This document shows, in pieces, positions 1 to 12,067 of a stretch of 64,000 bases of DNA. The notes beneath the pieces were generated by a model, which made no database searches, was not told the origin of the DNA, and was given only the letters and a program-made list of their open reading frames with translations. The translations under genes and the position numbers were made by a program. Position 1 is the first letter of the stretch. Each line of letters begins with the position of its first letter. The stretch is from an uncultured Paracoccaceae bacterium (GTDB lineage Bacteria; Pseudomonadota; Alphaproteobacteria; Rhodobacterales; Rhodobacteraceae). The DNA is taken from positions 62,001 to 126,000 of the forward strand of contig CANLND010000002.1 of the NCBI GenBank assembly GCA_947492585.1, in the 5' to 3' direction.

Positions 1-158
1 GGCGTGATCGACAGTTGATACGCCAGATCGCGCACCGGGGGCAGCTTTGTGCCCACGCTCAACGTACCTGCTTCAATCGCACCGCGAATGGTCTCGGCTA
101 CCCGTTGATATTTAGGGCCGGTCTTTTTTCCGAGGTCGGCGTTCCAAATTGTACCCAT
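1..158 (-). CDS. MocR/GntR-type transcriptional regulator, N-terminal part (gene runs off the window)
   Basis: Reading the minus strand from an ATG at 158 gives 52 codons that stay open to the window edge. Residues 12-50 have the GntR winged-helix signature: a GPKYQRVAETIRGAIEAG stretch, then KLPPVRDLA and a following LSIT. The LPPVRDLA form is characteristic of MocR-type proteins, which carry a C-terminal aminotransferase-like PLP domain; that domain would lie outside the window, so the MocR assignment is an inference from the N-terminus. The gene is divergent from the DUF1127 gene at 252, and a palindrome lies between them at 224-239. Target pathway is unknown. Confidence 0.8.
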   Translation of the reverse strand, partial: MGTIWNADLGKKTGPKYQRVAETIRGAIEAGTLSVGTKLPPVRDLAYQLSIT

Positions 159-223
159 AACAATCCTTCCGTGGACTTGCTGCCGACTGTATTGTATCGA
201 TCCAACTACAGCAACTGCACAGG

Positions 224-239
224 ATTGTACCAGTACAAT
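224..239. promoter_or_regulatory. Candidate operator palindrome between the MocR-type gene and the DUF1127 gene
   Basis: The sequence ATTGTAC-CA-GTACAAT is an inverted repeat with perfect 7-bp arms. Further ATTGTAC (148-154, at the regulator start) and TGTACCA (259-265) copies lie nearby. It ends 12 bp before the DUF1127 start codon, overlapping that gene's ribosome binding site. Autoregulatory binding by the divergent regulator is an inference. Confidence 0.5.
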
Positions 240-251
240 AGGAGATTTTTC

Positions 252-485
252 ATGCCACTGTACCAAAACACTGCACACCCGCAATTGAACTTCCTTATGC
301 GCCGCTCGGTTCTGCCGATCCCCGCACAAGCCGCCGTTGCTTTTGCTGTTTTGGTTACGAAATGGACGGTCCGCCGCCGCTCACGTGTACATCTGTCACG
401 TTTGAGCACGCATCAGCTGAAAGACATCGGGATCAATGCGCATGATGCGCATATTGAAAGCACTCTTCCGTTCTGGCGCTCCTAA
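252..485 (+). CDS. DUF1127 domain protein
   Basis: A 77-residue protein. The start at 252 is chosen because AGGAGA sits at 239-244, 7 bp upstream; the open frame extends back to position 15 but that part overlaps the divergent regulator and its promoter. Residues 38-64 contain the DUF1127 pattern: a Trp followed by an Arg-rich stretch (KWTVRRRSRVHLSRL) and the LKDIGI motif. DUF1127 proteins are short, basic and common in alphaproteobacteria; some have been linked to RNA and phosphate-related regulation, but the function of this one is not shown by the sequence. A strong terminator follows at 512-540. Confidence 0.85.
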   Translation: MPLYQNTAHPQLNFLMRRSVLPIPAQAAVAFAVLVTKWTVRRRSRVHLSRLSTHQLKDIGINAHDAHIESTLPFWRS

Positions 486-511
486 GATCCCGGGGCACAG
501 AACCACCTTAT

Positions 512-540
512 GGCCGGGGTTTTCCCCGGCCTTTTTTTCG
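512..540 (+). terminator. Rho-independent terminator after the DUF1127 gene
   Basis: GGCCGGGG and CCCCGGCC arms (512-519 and 524-531) form a GC-rich hairpin directly followed by seven T residues at 532-538. Confidence 0.9.
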
Positions 541-633
541 TTTTTTTGCCCGTGTTAACCGTTTTTCAAACAAATTACTTGATCGACGCGCGCACCCGGC
601 GTATTTGCCCTTCACTTTCGGCACCGATCCCAA

Positions 634-653
634 CCCCGGACTCTTATCCGGGG
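634..653 (+). other. GC-rich stem-loop in the 5' leader of speD
   Basis: CCCCGGA (634-640) and TCCGGGG (647-653) enclose a six-base loop about 50 bp before the speD start codon. It could be a leader structure affecting translation or a weak terminator. No known riboswitch class was recognised. Confidence 0.35.
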
Positions 654-704
654 GGGCGCTAAGGGCCGGCTGGATTGTCATCTACTGGAACGAAGGGGCA
701 CGTC

Positions 705-1211
705 ATGACAGACGCCAACCTCTTCCAACTGGGGATCGGTCTGGAGACAGGCGCCCAAGAGGAAGATACCACCCGCAGTGTAACATCTGCGACCATTGAC
801 GCATTGGCCGACGCAGATCGCGAAGACCATTTCATCCGTCGTGACGGCAAAATTTTTGCCGGAACACATCTTATACTTGAAGTGACCAAGGGCGCGGGCC
901 TTGACTGCGAGATCCGCATTCAAAACGCCTTCCGCAAGATCGTTGAAGTCTGCGGCGCTACCTTGTTGCACATTCATACACATAAATTCTCGCCCCAAGG
1001 CGTGTCTGGCGTGGCCGTACTGGCCGAGAGCCATATTTCTGTGCACACATGGCCCGAAATTGGCTATGGCGCGTTTGACGTGTTCATGTGCGGCGACGCT
1101 GAACCGTGGAAAGCGGTCGATGTGCTGAAAGAAGCGTTTGAAACTGATGCGGTTGAAGTACGCGAGCTTCTTCGCGGTGAAGAATTGATCGCCAAAGAGG
1201 TCGCCGCATGA
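705..1211 (+). CDS. speD: S-adenosylmethionine decarboxylase proenzyme
   Basis: Makes decarboxylated S-adenosylmethionine, the aminopropyl donor for spermidine synthesis. The 168-residue protein carries the self-cleavage site ESHIS at 108-112; family knowledge says the chain is cut before Ser109, which becomes the pyruvoyl cofactor. His114 in SVHTWPE and Cys129 in FMCG match the processing and catalytic positions of the prokaryotic enzyme. The N-terminal stretch of about 45 residues makes it longer than the usual 115-140 residue bacterial form. The start at 705 is preferred over an upstream in-frame ATG at 675 because AGGGGC precedes it. It overlaps speE by four bases (ATGA), so the two are translationally coupled. 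Confidence 0.95.
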   Translation: MTDANLFQLGIGLETGAQEEDTTRSVTSATIDALADADREDHFIRRDGKIFAGTHLILEVTKGAGLDCEIRIQNAFRKIVEVCGATLLHIHTHKFSPQGVSGVAVLAESHISVHTWPEIGYGAFDVFMCGDAEPWKAVDVLKEAFETDAVEVRELLRGEELIAKEVAA

Positions 1212-2059
1212 GCGAGACCTGGAACACCGAGAAACTGCACGCTCACTACGCGCAATCCCTGCGCGTGGACGAACTGTTGTACGACAGCAAGACCGAGCAC
1301 CAACGCCTAAAGGTGTTCACCAACGGCACGTTTGGCCGCATCCTGACGTTGGATGACGTGGTGCAGACAACCGAGGGTGACAACTTCATCTATCACGAGA
1401 TGCTGACCCATGTGCCAATTTTGGCCCATGGTGAGGCCAAGCGCATACTGATCATTGGCGGCGGCGACGGCGGCATTGCGCGCGAAGTGCTGAAACACAC
1501 ATCGGTTGAACACGTCACCATGATCGAAATCGACGCGGGCGTTGTCGATTTCTCCAAAGAGTATCTGCCGATGCTCAGCGATGGAGCCTTTGACGATCCG
1601 CGCCTGCATTTGGTGATCAACGATGGCGCTGTGTTCATGAAAGAGAACACAGAAACCTTTGACGTGATCATCGTCGACAGCACCGACCCCATCGGCCCCG
1701 GCGAAGTCCTGTTTACCGACACGTTTTACGGACATGCTGCACGTTCACTGTCTGAACATGGCATCATCGTCACCCAAAACGGCGTGCCCTTTATGCAAGG
1801 CGACGAGCTGACTGGCACTTTACGGGCGTTCCAATCGCTGTTTGCAGACGCAAGCTGTTATCTGGCGACCATTCCAACCTATGCCGGCGGCCCGATGGCG
1901 CTGGGGTGGGGCAGCCATTCAGAGCGCGCGCGTCAGGTGGATCTCACCGTTTTGGAACAGCGCTTTACTCAGGCTGGTTTGACACCCGACTATTACACGC
2001 CAGAAGTACACAAAGCTGCATTTGCCCTCCCCGGCTATGTAAAAAAGCTGTTCCCCTAA
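1208..2059 (+). CDS. speE: Polyamine aminopropyltransferase (spermidine synthase)
   Basis: Transfers the aminopropyl group from decarboxylated SAM, the SpeD product, to putrescine. The 283-residue protein has the Rossmann glycine motif IGGGDGG near residues 83-89 and the substrate-binding DSTDPIGP near 156-163, both diagnostic of the family, and the length is typical. It begins inside the last codons of speD through an ATGA overlap, so the pair is one operon. A bidirectional hairpin ends the unit at 2084-2107. No ornithine decarboxylase gene is visible nearby, so the putrescine source lies elsewhere. Confidence 0.96.
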   Translation: MSETWNTEKLHAHYAQSLRVDELLYDSKTEHQRLKVFTNGTFGRILTLDDVVQTTEGDNFIYHEMLTHVPILAHGEAKRILIIGGGDGGIAREVLKHTSVEHVTMIEIDAGVVDFSKEYLPMLSDGAFDDPRLHLVINDGAVFMKENTETFDVIIVDSTDPIGPGEVLFTDTFYGHAARSLSEHGIIVTQNGVPFMQGDELTGTLRAFQSLFADASCYLATIPTYAGGPMALGWGSHSERARQVDLTVLEQRFTQAGLTPDYYTPEVHKAAFALPGYVKKLFP

Positions 2060-2083
2060 GGGTAAGACAACACATCACATACG

Positions 2084-2107
2084 AAACCCGCCGCAACCGG
2101 CGGGTTT
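2084..2107. terminator. Bidirectional terminator between speE and the convergent thioesterase gene
   Basis: AAACCCGCCG (2084-2093) pairs perfectly with CGGCGGGTTT (2098-2107) around a CAAC loop, with T/A flanks on both sides. It lies between two convergent genes. Confidence 0.85.
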
Positions 2108-2135
2108 TCTCACTCCACCAGGGCCTGCCCCCCGA

Positions 2136-2570
2136 TTAACGCTTTGGCGGGATCGAATAGGTCAACGTCGCCCGTGCCACCATTTTATCGGAGCCTTCCG
2201 AGAATAAATGCGCATCCGCCACCGCAAGAGACCGCCCGAGCTTGAGCAGATGTGCGCGCGCGATAAGGTCGCAATTGGCCTCCGGTTTACGCATAAAATC
2301 GATGGAACAATTCGTGGTCACGGCCAAAGGTACGCGCCCGATCTGCGATAAAATCAACGCATAAACCGCAACATCCGCCAACCCAAACATTGCAGGCCCT
2401 GAAACGGTGCCGCCCGGCCTGAGATGGTGCGACGATACGCGCAGACGCATATCGATGGACCCTCCGTCCAGATGATCGATCGAGAAATCTGCCATACCTT
2501 CGTGAAACACTTCACCCAGAAACGCGGTGACTTCTTGTTGGTTCAATGTTGGTACTGGCTCAGACTTCAT
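2136..2570 (-). CDS. PaaI-type hotdog-fold thioesterase
   Basis: A 144-residue single-domain protein. The stretch around residues 49-71, with HLRPGGTVSGPAMFGLADVA, matches the conserved core of PaaI/YdiI-like acyl-CoA thioesterases, where the Gly-Gly-X-Val-Ser-Gly region and the following Asp form the active site. Later TTNCSIDFMRK is also typical. The family hydrolyses acyl- or aryl-CoA thioesters; the substrate cannot be read from the sequence. A good ribosome binding site (AAGGTGTGAG) precedes the ATG. It stands alone, convergent with speE and separated from trmFO by about 420 bp. Confidence 0.85.
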   Translation of the reverse strand: MKSEPVPTLNQQEVTAFLGEVFHEGMADFSIDHLDGGSIDMRLRVSSHHLRPGGTVSGPAMFGLADVAVYALILSQIGRVPLAVTTNCSIDFMRKPEANCDLIARAHLLKLGRSLAVADAHLFSEGSDKMVARATLTYSIPPKR

Positions 2571-2991
2571 CTCACACCTTACGTTTGCAGCTTCACCCTA
2601 CATTTCCGGCGGCGGACGAGATTGCAAGAAAAGATCACAAAAACGCTGCGTCGCCAAATTTCGATAAACTGCGCAACTTTTCTGAAAATTTTAGGGTTTG
2701 TTTACGATTTGCGGCGCATTGTTTCCATATCGCCCCTTTCAAATGAGGCGCAAAGATGGCAAAGATTGGACATGGTTAACATATCATTAACCATGCGCCC
2801 CACTGGGGCCACGATTTGGGCCGCAGTTGCGGAAAGTCCCTCCATCCGGATCTCTCACCCGGACTGACGTTCCCGCAGCAGCGGCCCCAAAATCCCCCAG
2901 ACCTCTCTGAAAGATGGCCACACCAATGCACAGCGTGCTTTTGGACGGCCGTGAGGCTGCAAATCCATTGCGCAATGCCCCGCCCTGACTT
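2571..2991. other. Intergenic region of about 420 bp with a CtrA-type site
   Basis: No convincing gene. It holds the promoter of the minus-strand thioesterase, a CtrA-type box at 2776-2790, and downstream of that two short plus-strand open frames of 24 codons each (2793-2867 and 2913-2987) without clear ribosome binding sites. A small RNA starting near the box is possible but nothing recognisable is seen. Confidence 0.6.
2776..2790. promoter_or_regulatory. Perfect CtrA-type binding site TTAA-N7-TTAA
   Basis: TTAA at 2776-2779, seven bases, TTAA at 2787-2790, followed by CC. It sits inside a larger dyad whose arms CATGGTTAA and TTAACCATG (2771-2779, 2787-2795) match perfectly. The spacing equals the established CtrA consensus of Caulobacter, and ctrA itself is encoded in this window. 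The target is uncertain: both flanking start codons are about 200 bp away. Confidence 0.55.
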
Positions 2992-4353
2992 ATGTCGCTT
3001 CGCATGACACAAACACAGACATTGCATATCGTCGGCGGCGGCATGGCCGGTTCCGAAGCGGCCTGGCAGGCTGCCAACATGGGCGTTAACGTGGTGATCC
3101 ACGAAATGCGCCCCAAAGTGGAAACCTTTGCCCATCAAACCGGCAATCTGGGTGAGATGGTCTGCTCCAACTCCTTCCGATCTGACGATGATGAACAAAA
3201 CGCCGTCGGGCTTTTGCATTGGGAAATGCGTGCAGCCAATGGGTTGATCATGTCCACCGCACAAGAGCATCGCCTGCCCGCAGGTGGCGCCCTCGCCGTA
3301 GACCGAGACCCCTTTGCGGAAAGCGTGACTGCCAAACTAAAAGCGCACCCCAATATCACCGTGTCATATGAAGAAGTGACAGAACTGCCCAACGACGGCC
3401 ACTGGATCTTTGCCACTGGACCGCTGACTTCTACCGCTTTGGGGCAGGCCATTCAGACAGAAACCGGCGCCGAGGCACTGGCCTTTTTTGATGCCATTGC
3501 ACCCATCGTTTACGCCGACAGCATTGATATGTCGCAGGCATGGATGCAATCGCGCTACGACAAAGGGGAGACCGAGGAAGAGCGCACGGCCTATCTTAAC
3601 TGCCCGATGACCAAAGATCAGCACGAGGCCTTCATTGATGCCCTGCTGGCCGCCGACAAGGCCGAGTTCCACGAAGGGGAAACCGCCGGTTATTTCGACG
3701 GCTGCCTGCCGATTGAGGTCATGGCAGAACGCGGGCGCGAAACCCTACGCCACGGCCCGATGAAACCTGTCGGCCTGACCAACCCCCATGCGCCCGAAGA
3801 CAAGCCCTATGCGGTGGTACAGCTACGTCGCGACAATGCTTTGGGGACGTTGTTCAATATCGTGGGCTTCCAGACCAAGATGAAGTACGGCGCGCAAGCT
3901 GATGTTTTCCGTATGATTCCTGGACTGGAGAACGCTAAATTTGCACGCCTCGGCGGCATTCACCGCAACACGTTTCTGAATTCACCAACCCTTTTGGACA
4001 ATCAGATGCGCCTAAAGTCCAAACCCAACATCCGCTTTGCAGGTCAAATCACGGGCGTTGAAGGCTACGTTGAGAGTGCCGCGATGGGATTGCTGGCGGG
4101 CCGGATGGCGGCGGCCGAGATTTTGGGCCGTGAGCTTGAGGTTGTGCCACAGGACAGCGCAATGGGCGCACTGATCCATCACATCACCGGCGGCGCAGAG
4201 GCAAAAACCTTCCAGCCGATGAACGTAAACTTTGGCCTGTTCCAACCCGTAGAGGGGCTCAAAGGTGGGCGTCGCGGGCGCAAGGACCGCTATAAGGCCT
4301 ATACTGATCGCGCCAAAGACGCCTGGACCCAGTGGTTGCAGCAATTCGCATAA
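2992..4353 (+). CDS. trmFO: Methylenetetrahydrofolate--tRNA-(uracil-5-)-methyltransferase
   Basis: Folate- and FAD-dependent enzyme that methylates U54 of the tRNA T-loop. The 453-residue protein has the FAD-binding GGGMAG close to the N-terminus, the [12 protein letters not shown] block with the conserved Cys of TrmFO (Cys53 in Bacillus numbering), and a second Cys in YLNCPMTK. The length is normal for the family. Two starts are possible, 2992 (MSLRMTQTQ) and 3004 (MTQTQ); neither has a strong ribosome binding site, and 3004 gives the more usual N-terminus. gluQRS follows after 1 bp, so the two form a tRNA-modification operon. Confidence 0.95.
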   Translation: MSLRMTQTQTLHIVGGGMAGSEAAWQAANMGVNVVIHEMRPKVETFAHQTGNLGEMVCSNSFRSDDDEQNAVGLLHWEMRAANGLIMSTAQEHRLPAGGALAVDRDPFAESVTAKLKAHPNITVSYEEVTELPNDGHWIFATGPLTSTALGQAIQTETGAEALAFFDAIAPIVYADSIDMSQAWMQSRYDKGETEEERTAYLNCPMTKDQHEAFIDALLAADKAEFHEGETAGYFDGCLPIEVMAERGRETLRHGPMKPVGLTNPHAPEDKPYAVVQLRRDNALGTLFNIVGFQTKMKYGAQADVFRMIPGLENAKFARLGGIHRNTFLNSPTLLDNQMRLKSKPNIRFAGQITGVEGYVESAAMGLLAGRMAAAEILGRELEVVPQDSAMGALIHHITGGAEAKTFQPMNVNFGLFQPVEGLKGGRRGRKDRYKAYTDRAKDAWTQWLQQFA

Positions 4354-4354
4354 G

Positions 4355-5203
4355 ATGACAGCCCGCACCCGCTTTGCCCCCTCGCCTACGGGCCCGTTGC
4401 ACCTTGGTCACGCCTATTCGGCGCTGATCGCTGCACGGGCCGCGGCAAAGCTGGGCGGTACGTTTCTGCTGCGGATCGAAGATATTGATCAATCCCGCGC
4501 GCGCGCCGCGTGGGAGGATCAGATCTACAACGATCTCGCGTGGTTGAATCTCAGCTGGCCCACCCCCGTGCTGCGCCAATCTGAACGCTTGCCACGCTAC
4601 GCTGAGGCGGCTGCACAGCTGTCAGCGATGGGCCTTACATATCCGTGTAGCTGCAACCGTGCAGATATCGAAGCCGCCGCCGGTGCCCCGCAAGAAGGCG
4701 TGCCGCAGTTTGGACCGGATGGCCGTATCTATCCCGGCCAGTGCCGCCAACGGTCGACGAAGGATATACAACCAACTGACGTCTTGCGACTAAACCTTAA
4801 GAAATCGATTGATGTAATTGATGCAATTAGTTTTTCCGAGACAGGCCCACTGCACACGGGCACCCACGTCATAGATCCCGAGCACCTGCAATCGAGCGTG
4901 GGGGATATCATTTTGGTGCGGCGCAATATGGGCAGTTCTTATCATCTGTCGGTGGTGATCGACGACGCGGATCAAGGCATCACACATGTACACCGTGGCG
5001 CAGATCTATTCGAGGCCACGCAGATTCACGTTCTTTTGCAACGCCTCTTGAACCTCCCCACCCCCATTTATCACCATCACGACCTGATCCGCGATGACGC
5101 TGGCAAACGCCTTGCAAAACGAGATGACGCCCGTGCGATAGCCAAATACCGCGCTGACGGCGTAACTCCACAACAGATCCGCCACCGAGTTGGGCTGGAT
5201 TAA
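4355..5203 (+). CDS. gluQ: Glutamyl-Q tRNA(Asp) synthetase
   Basis: A truncated glutamyl-tRNA synthetase paralogue of 282 residues, without the anticodon-binding half, that attaches glutamate to queuosine 34 of tRNA(Asp). It carries the class I HIGH-type motif PSPTGPLHLGHAYSAL at residues 8-23, cysteines in YPCSCNRADIE and YPGQCR that fit the zinc site of GluQRS, and a KMSKS-like GKRLAKRDDA near residue 250. The start at 4355, one base after the trmFO stop, matches the family N-terminus; the open frame begins earlier but overlaps trmFO. It converges on hisI. Confidence 0.93.
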   Translation: MTARTRFAPSPTGPLHLGHAYSALIAARAAAKLGGTFLLRIEDIDQSRARAAWEDQIYNDLAWLNLSWPTPVLRQSERLPRYAEAAAQLSAMGLTYPCSCNRADIEAAAGAPQEGVPQFGPDGRIYPGQCRQRSTKDIQPTDVLRLNLKKSIDVIDAISFSETGPLHTGTHVIDPEHLQSSVGDIILVRRNMGSSYHLSVVIDDADQGITHVHRGADLFEATQIHVLLQRLLNLPTPIYHHHDLIRDDAGKRLAKRDDARAIAKYRADGVTPQQIRHRVGLD

Positions 5204-5252
5204 CAACGTGATGCGCAGGGTCGGCCCGAAACACCGCGCTGTCGCGCGTGTA

Positions 5253-5636
5253 TCAGAGCATGGGTTTGGACAGTTCGACCTCAACCCCGTCGCGAATGCT
5301 GGTGTAAAAACAGCTGCGACGATTGGTATGGCACGCCGGGCCCTTTTGATTGACCAACGCCAACAGGCAGTCCCGGTCGCAATCCAGACGCAGGTCGACC
5401 AACGCCTGTGCGTGACCTGAGCTTTCGCCTTTCACCCAGAACGCCTGACGCGAGCGCGACCAATAGGTCACCTTGCCGGTCTCCAAGGTTCGCGCGACGC
5501 TTTCGGCATTCATCCATGCCATCATCAGCACCTCGCCGCTTTCGGCGTCCTGAGCGATGCAAGGGATCAATCCCTGCGCATCAAATTTCAGCGTAGCGGC
5601 ATCAAATGTCGGAGCAGTGGCCTGATCGGTGGTCAT
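5253..5636 (-). CDS. hisI: Phosphoribosyl-AMP cyclohydrolase
   Basis: Third step of histidine synthesis: opens the purine ring of phosphoribosyl-AMP. The 127-residue protein is the monofunctional form without a fused HisE domain. Metal ligands are visible: Asp85, Asp87 and Asp89 with Cys86 in DLRLDCDRD, and Cys102 and Cys109 in ACHTNRRSCF. The ESSGHAQ motif (71-77) is also typical. The start at 5636 gives the usual MTT N-terminus; an in-frame ATG at 5654 is possible. Other his genes are not in the window. It is divergent from the IscU-like gene at 5739. Confidence 0.95.
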   Translation of the reverse strand: MTTDQATAPTFDAATLKFDAQGLIPCIAQDAESGEVLMMAWMNAESVARTLETGKVTYWSRSRQAFWVKGESSGHAQALVDLRLDCDRDCLLALVNQKGPACHTNRRSCFYTSIRDGVEVELSKPML

Positions 5637-5738
5637 GGCAAAAACCTTTTGCATCTGGGACAGTGCTGCCTATGTATGGGGAACACCCGCCGAGGGAAAG
5701 CCCGCATTCCCCTCGGATGATCAATTCAGGAATACCCC

Positions 5739-6203
5739 ATGTCAGCCGATACCGATCTGATCAAACTTTACTCTCAACGAATTCTGGCGCTCGCCGCTGA
5801 CATGCCCCATGTGGGACGGCTACCAACGCCACACGCCAGCGTCAAAAAACGCTCCCCCTTATGCGGTTCCACCATCACGGTGGATCTTTGCATCAACGAT
5901 GGGCGCATTTCGGCCTATGCTCAGGACGTCAAAGCCTGCGCCTTAGGTCAGGCGGCAGCCTCAATTGTGGGCGCTCAAGCAATTGGTCGCACGCTCGACG
6001 AGATCACCACCGCACGGGCCCAGCTCAAACAGATGCTGGTGACGGCCAGTGACACCGAGGCAAAACCGCCAGAAGCGCCGTTTGACGGCTTTGAAGTCCT
6101 TCTGCCTGCACGCGAGTTTAAAAACCGGCATGCATCAATCATGCTGGCGCTGGATGCAACGCTGGAAGCCTTCGAAATGGCCCAGACACAAGACTGCGCC
6201 TAA
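5739..6203 (+). CDS. IscU/NifU-like iron-sulfur scaffold homologue lacking the third cysteine
   Basis: A 154-residue relative of IscU/SufU. It keeps Cys42 (SPLCGS) and Cys67 (VKACALGQA), two of the three cluster-binding cysteines of IscU. At the third position, after REFKNRHASIMLALDA (around 126-140), there is no cysteine; the family normally has a Cys two or three residues after the Arg. It may still act in cluster transfer or be a divergent scaffold. From memory this variant recurs in Rhodobacteraceae, so it is probably a stable subfamily. It starts 102 bp from hisI on the opposite strand and stands alone. Confidence 0.75.
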   Translation: MSADTDLIKLYSQRILALAADMPHVGRLPTPHASVKKRSPLCGSTITVDLCINDGRISAYAQDVKACALGQAAASIVGAQAIGRTLDEITTARAQLKQMLVTASDTEAKPPEAPFDGFEVLLPAREFKNRHASIMLALDATLEAFEMAQTQDCA

Positions 6204-6217
6204 TACAGAGACGTCAC

Positions 6218-6250
6218 AAAAAAACCGCCGCACGTCGGGACAGACGGCGG
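6218..6250 (-). terminator. Terminator, best oriented for the minus strand
   Basis: CCGCCG (6225-6230) and CGGCGG (6245-6250) form a stem; on the minus strand it is followed by seven T residues (the A run at 6218-6224). It would end a transcript from the small gene at 6424-6546 and may also stop read-through from the plus strand. Confidence 0.7.
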
Positions 6251-6423
6251 CGGTGAGTGATGCGTTTATGCGGGACCCAGATGCGCATTTGGATCAAGAG
6301 GCAGGTCCAAAGGAAAATCCGCAAATACCATACAGGTCGGGATCTTCGGGTCAGTTCGGGACAGGAACAGACGCATCTGGCACAAACACATATTCTAGAC
6401 TTCTGTGAATTCGGACCCCGATC

Positions 6424-6546
6424 CTACAGCAGGCTCGGTGCATATAAGGCAGCCACAAACATCACGACCAAGGCTGCCGCCCCTACGGCGTCTTGCAACA
6501 ATGTGGACTGAGCATTTTCAACGGTGCGTTTGATCTGCGAAATCAT
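6424..6546 (-). CDS. Small single-pass membrane protein (40 residues) behind SOS-type boxes
   Basis: A short gene below usual length cut-offs. The start codon at 6546 has AGGGG nine bases upstream. The product begins MISQIKRTVENAQSTLLQD, a hydrophilic, probably cytosolic end of about 20 residues, followed by one hydrophobic segment (AVGAAALVVMFVAALY, about 21-36) and PSLL. Its upstream region contains GTTC-N7-GTTC at 6647-6661, the alphaproteobacterial LexA site, plus more GTTCTC copies, and recG lies just upstream on the same strand. Caulobacter SidA is a precedent for a tiny SOS-induced membrane protein that blocks division, but no sequence similarity is claimed. A terminator follows at 6218-6250. 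Confidence 0.7.
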   Translation of the reverse strand: MISQIKRTVENAQSTLLQDAVGAAALVVMFVAALYAPSLL

Positions 6547-6646
6547 GGCTGTTCCCCTGTTCTAACGTGGTGTCTTATCTGATGTTCAATGTTTCTTGCT
6601 TTGTTCTTGTTGCCACTTTGTTCTCATTTTGACGCCAGCCTGTAAA

Positions 6647-6661
6647 GAACTTTATGAGAAC
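6647..6661 (-). promoter_or_regulatory. LexA/SOS-type box GTTC-N7-GTTC with extra half-site copies
   Basis: On the minus strand the bases read GTTCTCATAAAGTTC, exactly GTTC-N7-GTTC, the direct-repeat LexA site established for Caulobacter and rhizobia. TGTTCTCAT occurs again at 6688-6696 on the same strand, with a second GTTC after 8 bases, and in the opposite orientation at 6619-6627, which makes an inverted pair around the box. It is about 100 bp upstream of the 6546 start codon. Confidence 0.6.
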
Positions 6662-6722
6662 ATTTGGGGATTTTTGGGAGAACAAAGATGAGAACATCAC
6701 CGTTTGGTCTGAACGCAGAGCT

Positions 6723-11062
<4,340 letters not shown>

Positions 11063-11144
11063 CTACGATCCCCTTTCGTTCTTATCGTTTGTGATAAGAC
11101 GCCAGATCGAAATCGTCGAGCCAAAAACGCAGCATGAGAACGGC

Positions 11145-11171
11145 AAAAGCCCGGGGTGATCCCCCGGACTT
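11145..11171 (-). terminator. Terminator after ctrA
   Basis: AGCCCGGGG (11148-11156) and CCCCCGGACT (11161-11170) form a GC-rich hairpin with one mismatch; on the minus strand it is followed by four T residues. It lies about 40 bp downstream of the ctrA stop. Confidence 0.7.
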
Positions 11172-11211
11172 TCAAGCAAAACCGATGTCAACTCGGCTCT
11201 GGTTCATCCTT

Positions 11212-11931
11212 TCAGGCACCGACAGCGATACGCTGGTCCTCGCCCATCTGCTCTTCTTGTGGATCGCGCAACACATAGCCGCGTCCCCAAACGGTTTCGA
11301 TATAGTTTTCACCACCCGTCGCCGTGCTGAGTTTCTTACGCAACTTACAGATGAAGACGTCAATGATCTTCAGTTCAGGTTCATCCATGCCGCCATAAAG
11401 GTGGTTCAGGAACATTTCCTTGGTCAAGGTGGTTCCCTTACGCAAAGACAGCAATTCCAACATCTGGTATTCTTTACCAGTCAGATGCACTGCCTTGCTG
11501 TCCACTTCAACGGTTTTGGCGTCCAGATTAACCGAGATCTTGCCGGTTTTGATAATGGACTGCGAATGACCTTTAGAGCGACGAATGATGGCGTGAATAC
11601 GCGCAACCAACTCTTCGCGATGGAAGGGTTTCGTCAGATAATCGTCGGCACCAAATCCAAAACCTTTGATTTTGTTTTCAGTGTCATCCGCACCAGACAG
11701 GATCAGGATCGGGGTTTCGATCCGAGCCATACGGAGCTGTCGAAGCACCTCGTGGCCGTTCATGTCCGGAAGACCCAGATCCAGCAGGATCAGATCGTAA
11801 TCATAAAGTTTGGCCAGATCGATGCCTTCTTCGCCCAAATCCGTCGTATAGACGTTCAGGTTGGCATGGGTCAGCATCAGTTCGATGCTCTTGGCTGTCG
11901 TCGGATCATCCTCAACAAGAAGAATGCGCAT
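11212..11931 (-). CDS. ctrA: Cell-cycle master response regulator CtrA
   Basis: An OmpR-type response regulator of 239 residues. The receiver domain spans 1-120 with acidic residues Glu7, Asp8 and Asp9, phospho-acceptor Asp51 ([11 protein letters not shown]) and Lys104-like KPF. The C-terminal winged helix (about 130-225) ends with [15 protein letters not shown]. The N-terminal [20 protein letters not shown] is the characteristic start of CtrA orthologues. In Rhodobacteraceae CtrA controls motility, gene transfer agents and cell-cycle-linked genes. The C-terminus is VGA rather than the Ala-Ala degradation end of Caulobacter. sciP, a CtrA inhibitor gene, lies immediately upstream on the same strand. 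Confidence 0.96.
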   Translation of the reverse strand: MRILLVEDDPTTAKSIELMLTHANLNVYTTDLGEEGIDLAKLYDYDLILLDLGLPDMNGHEVLRQLRMARIETPILILSGADDTENKIKGFGFGADDYLTKPFHREELVARIHAIIRRSKGHSQSIIKTGKISVNLDAKTVEVDSKAVHLTGKEYQMLELLSLRKGTTLTKEMFLNHLYGGMDEPELKIIDVFICKLRKKLSTATGGENYIETVWGRGYVLRDPQEEQMGEDQRIAVGA

Positions 11932-11993
11932 GTTCTATGTTCTCCGCCTGTACACTGTTTCCCTCAGGTTGAATTAACCGTGATGGAAAAAAG

Positions 11994-12008
11994 TTAATGC
12001 CTCGTTAC
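11994..12008. promoter_or_regulatory. Near-consensus CtrA box in the ctrA promoter region
   Basis: TTAA at 11994-11997, seven bases, TTAC at 12005-12008: one mismatch from TTAA-N7-TTAA. It lies about 65 bp upstream of the ctrA start codon, as expected for autoregulation, which is known in other alphaproteobacteria but not shown here. Confidence 0.5.
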
Positions 12009-12067
12009 CATGTTTATTAATTCTTCCACACGACACAAGTTCGACGACGAAAAACGCCCATTTCCCC

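Noticed and set aside
15-251. N-terminal extension of the DUF1127 frame
   Set aside because: It overlaps the divergent regulator and its promoter; a clear ribosome binding site marks the start at 252.
2913-2987. 24-codon open frame in the gap before trmFO
   Set aside because: No ribosome binding site and no recognisable sequence; could be chance.
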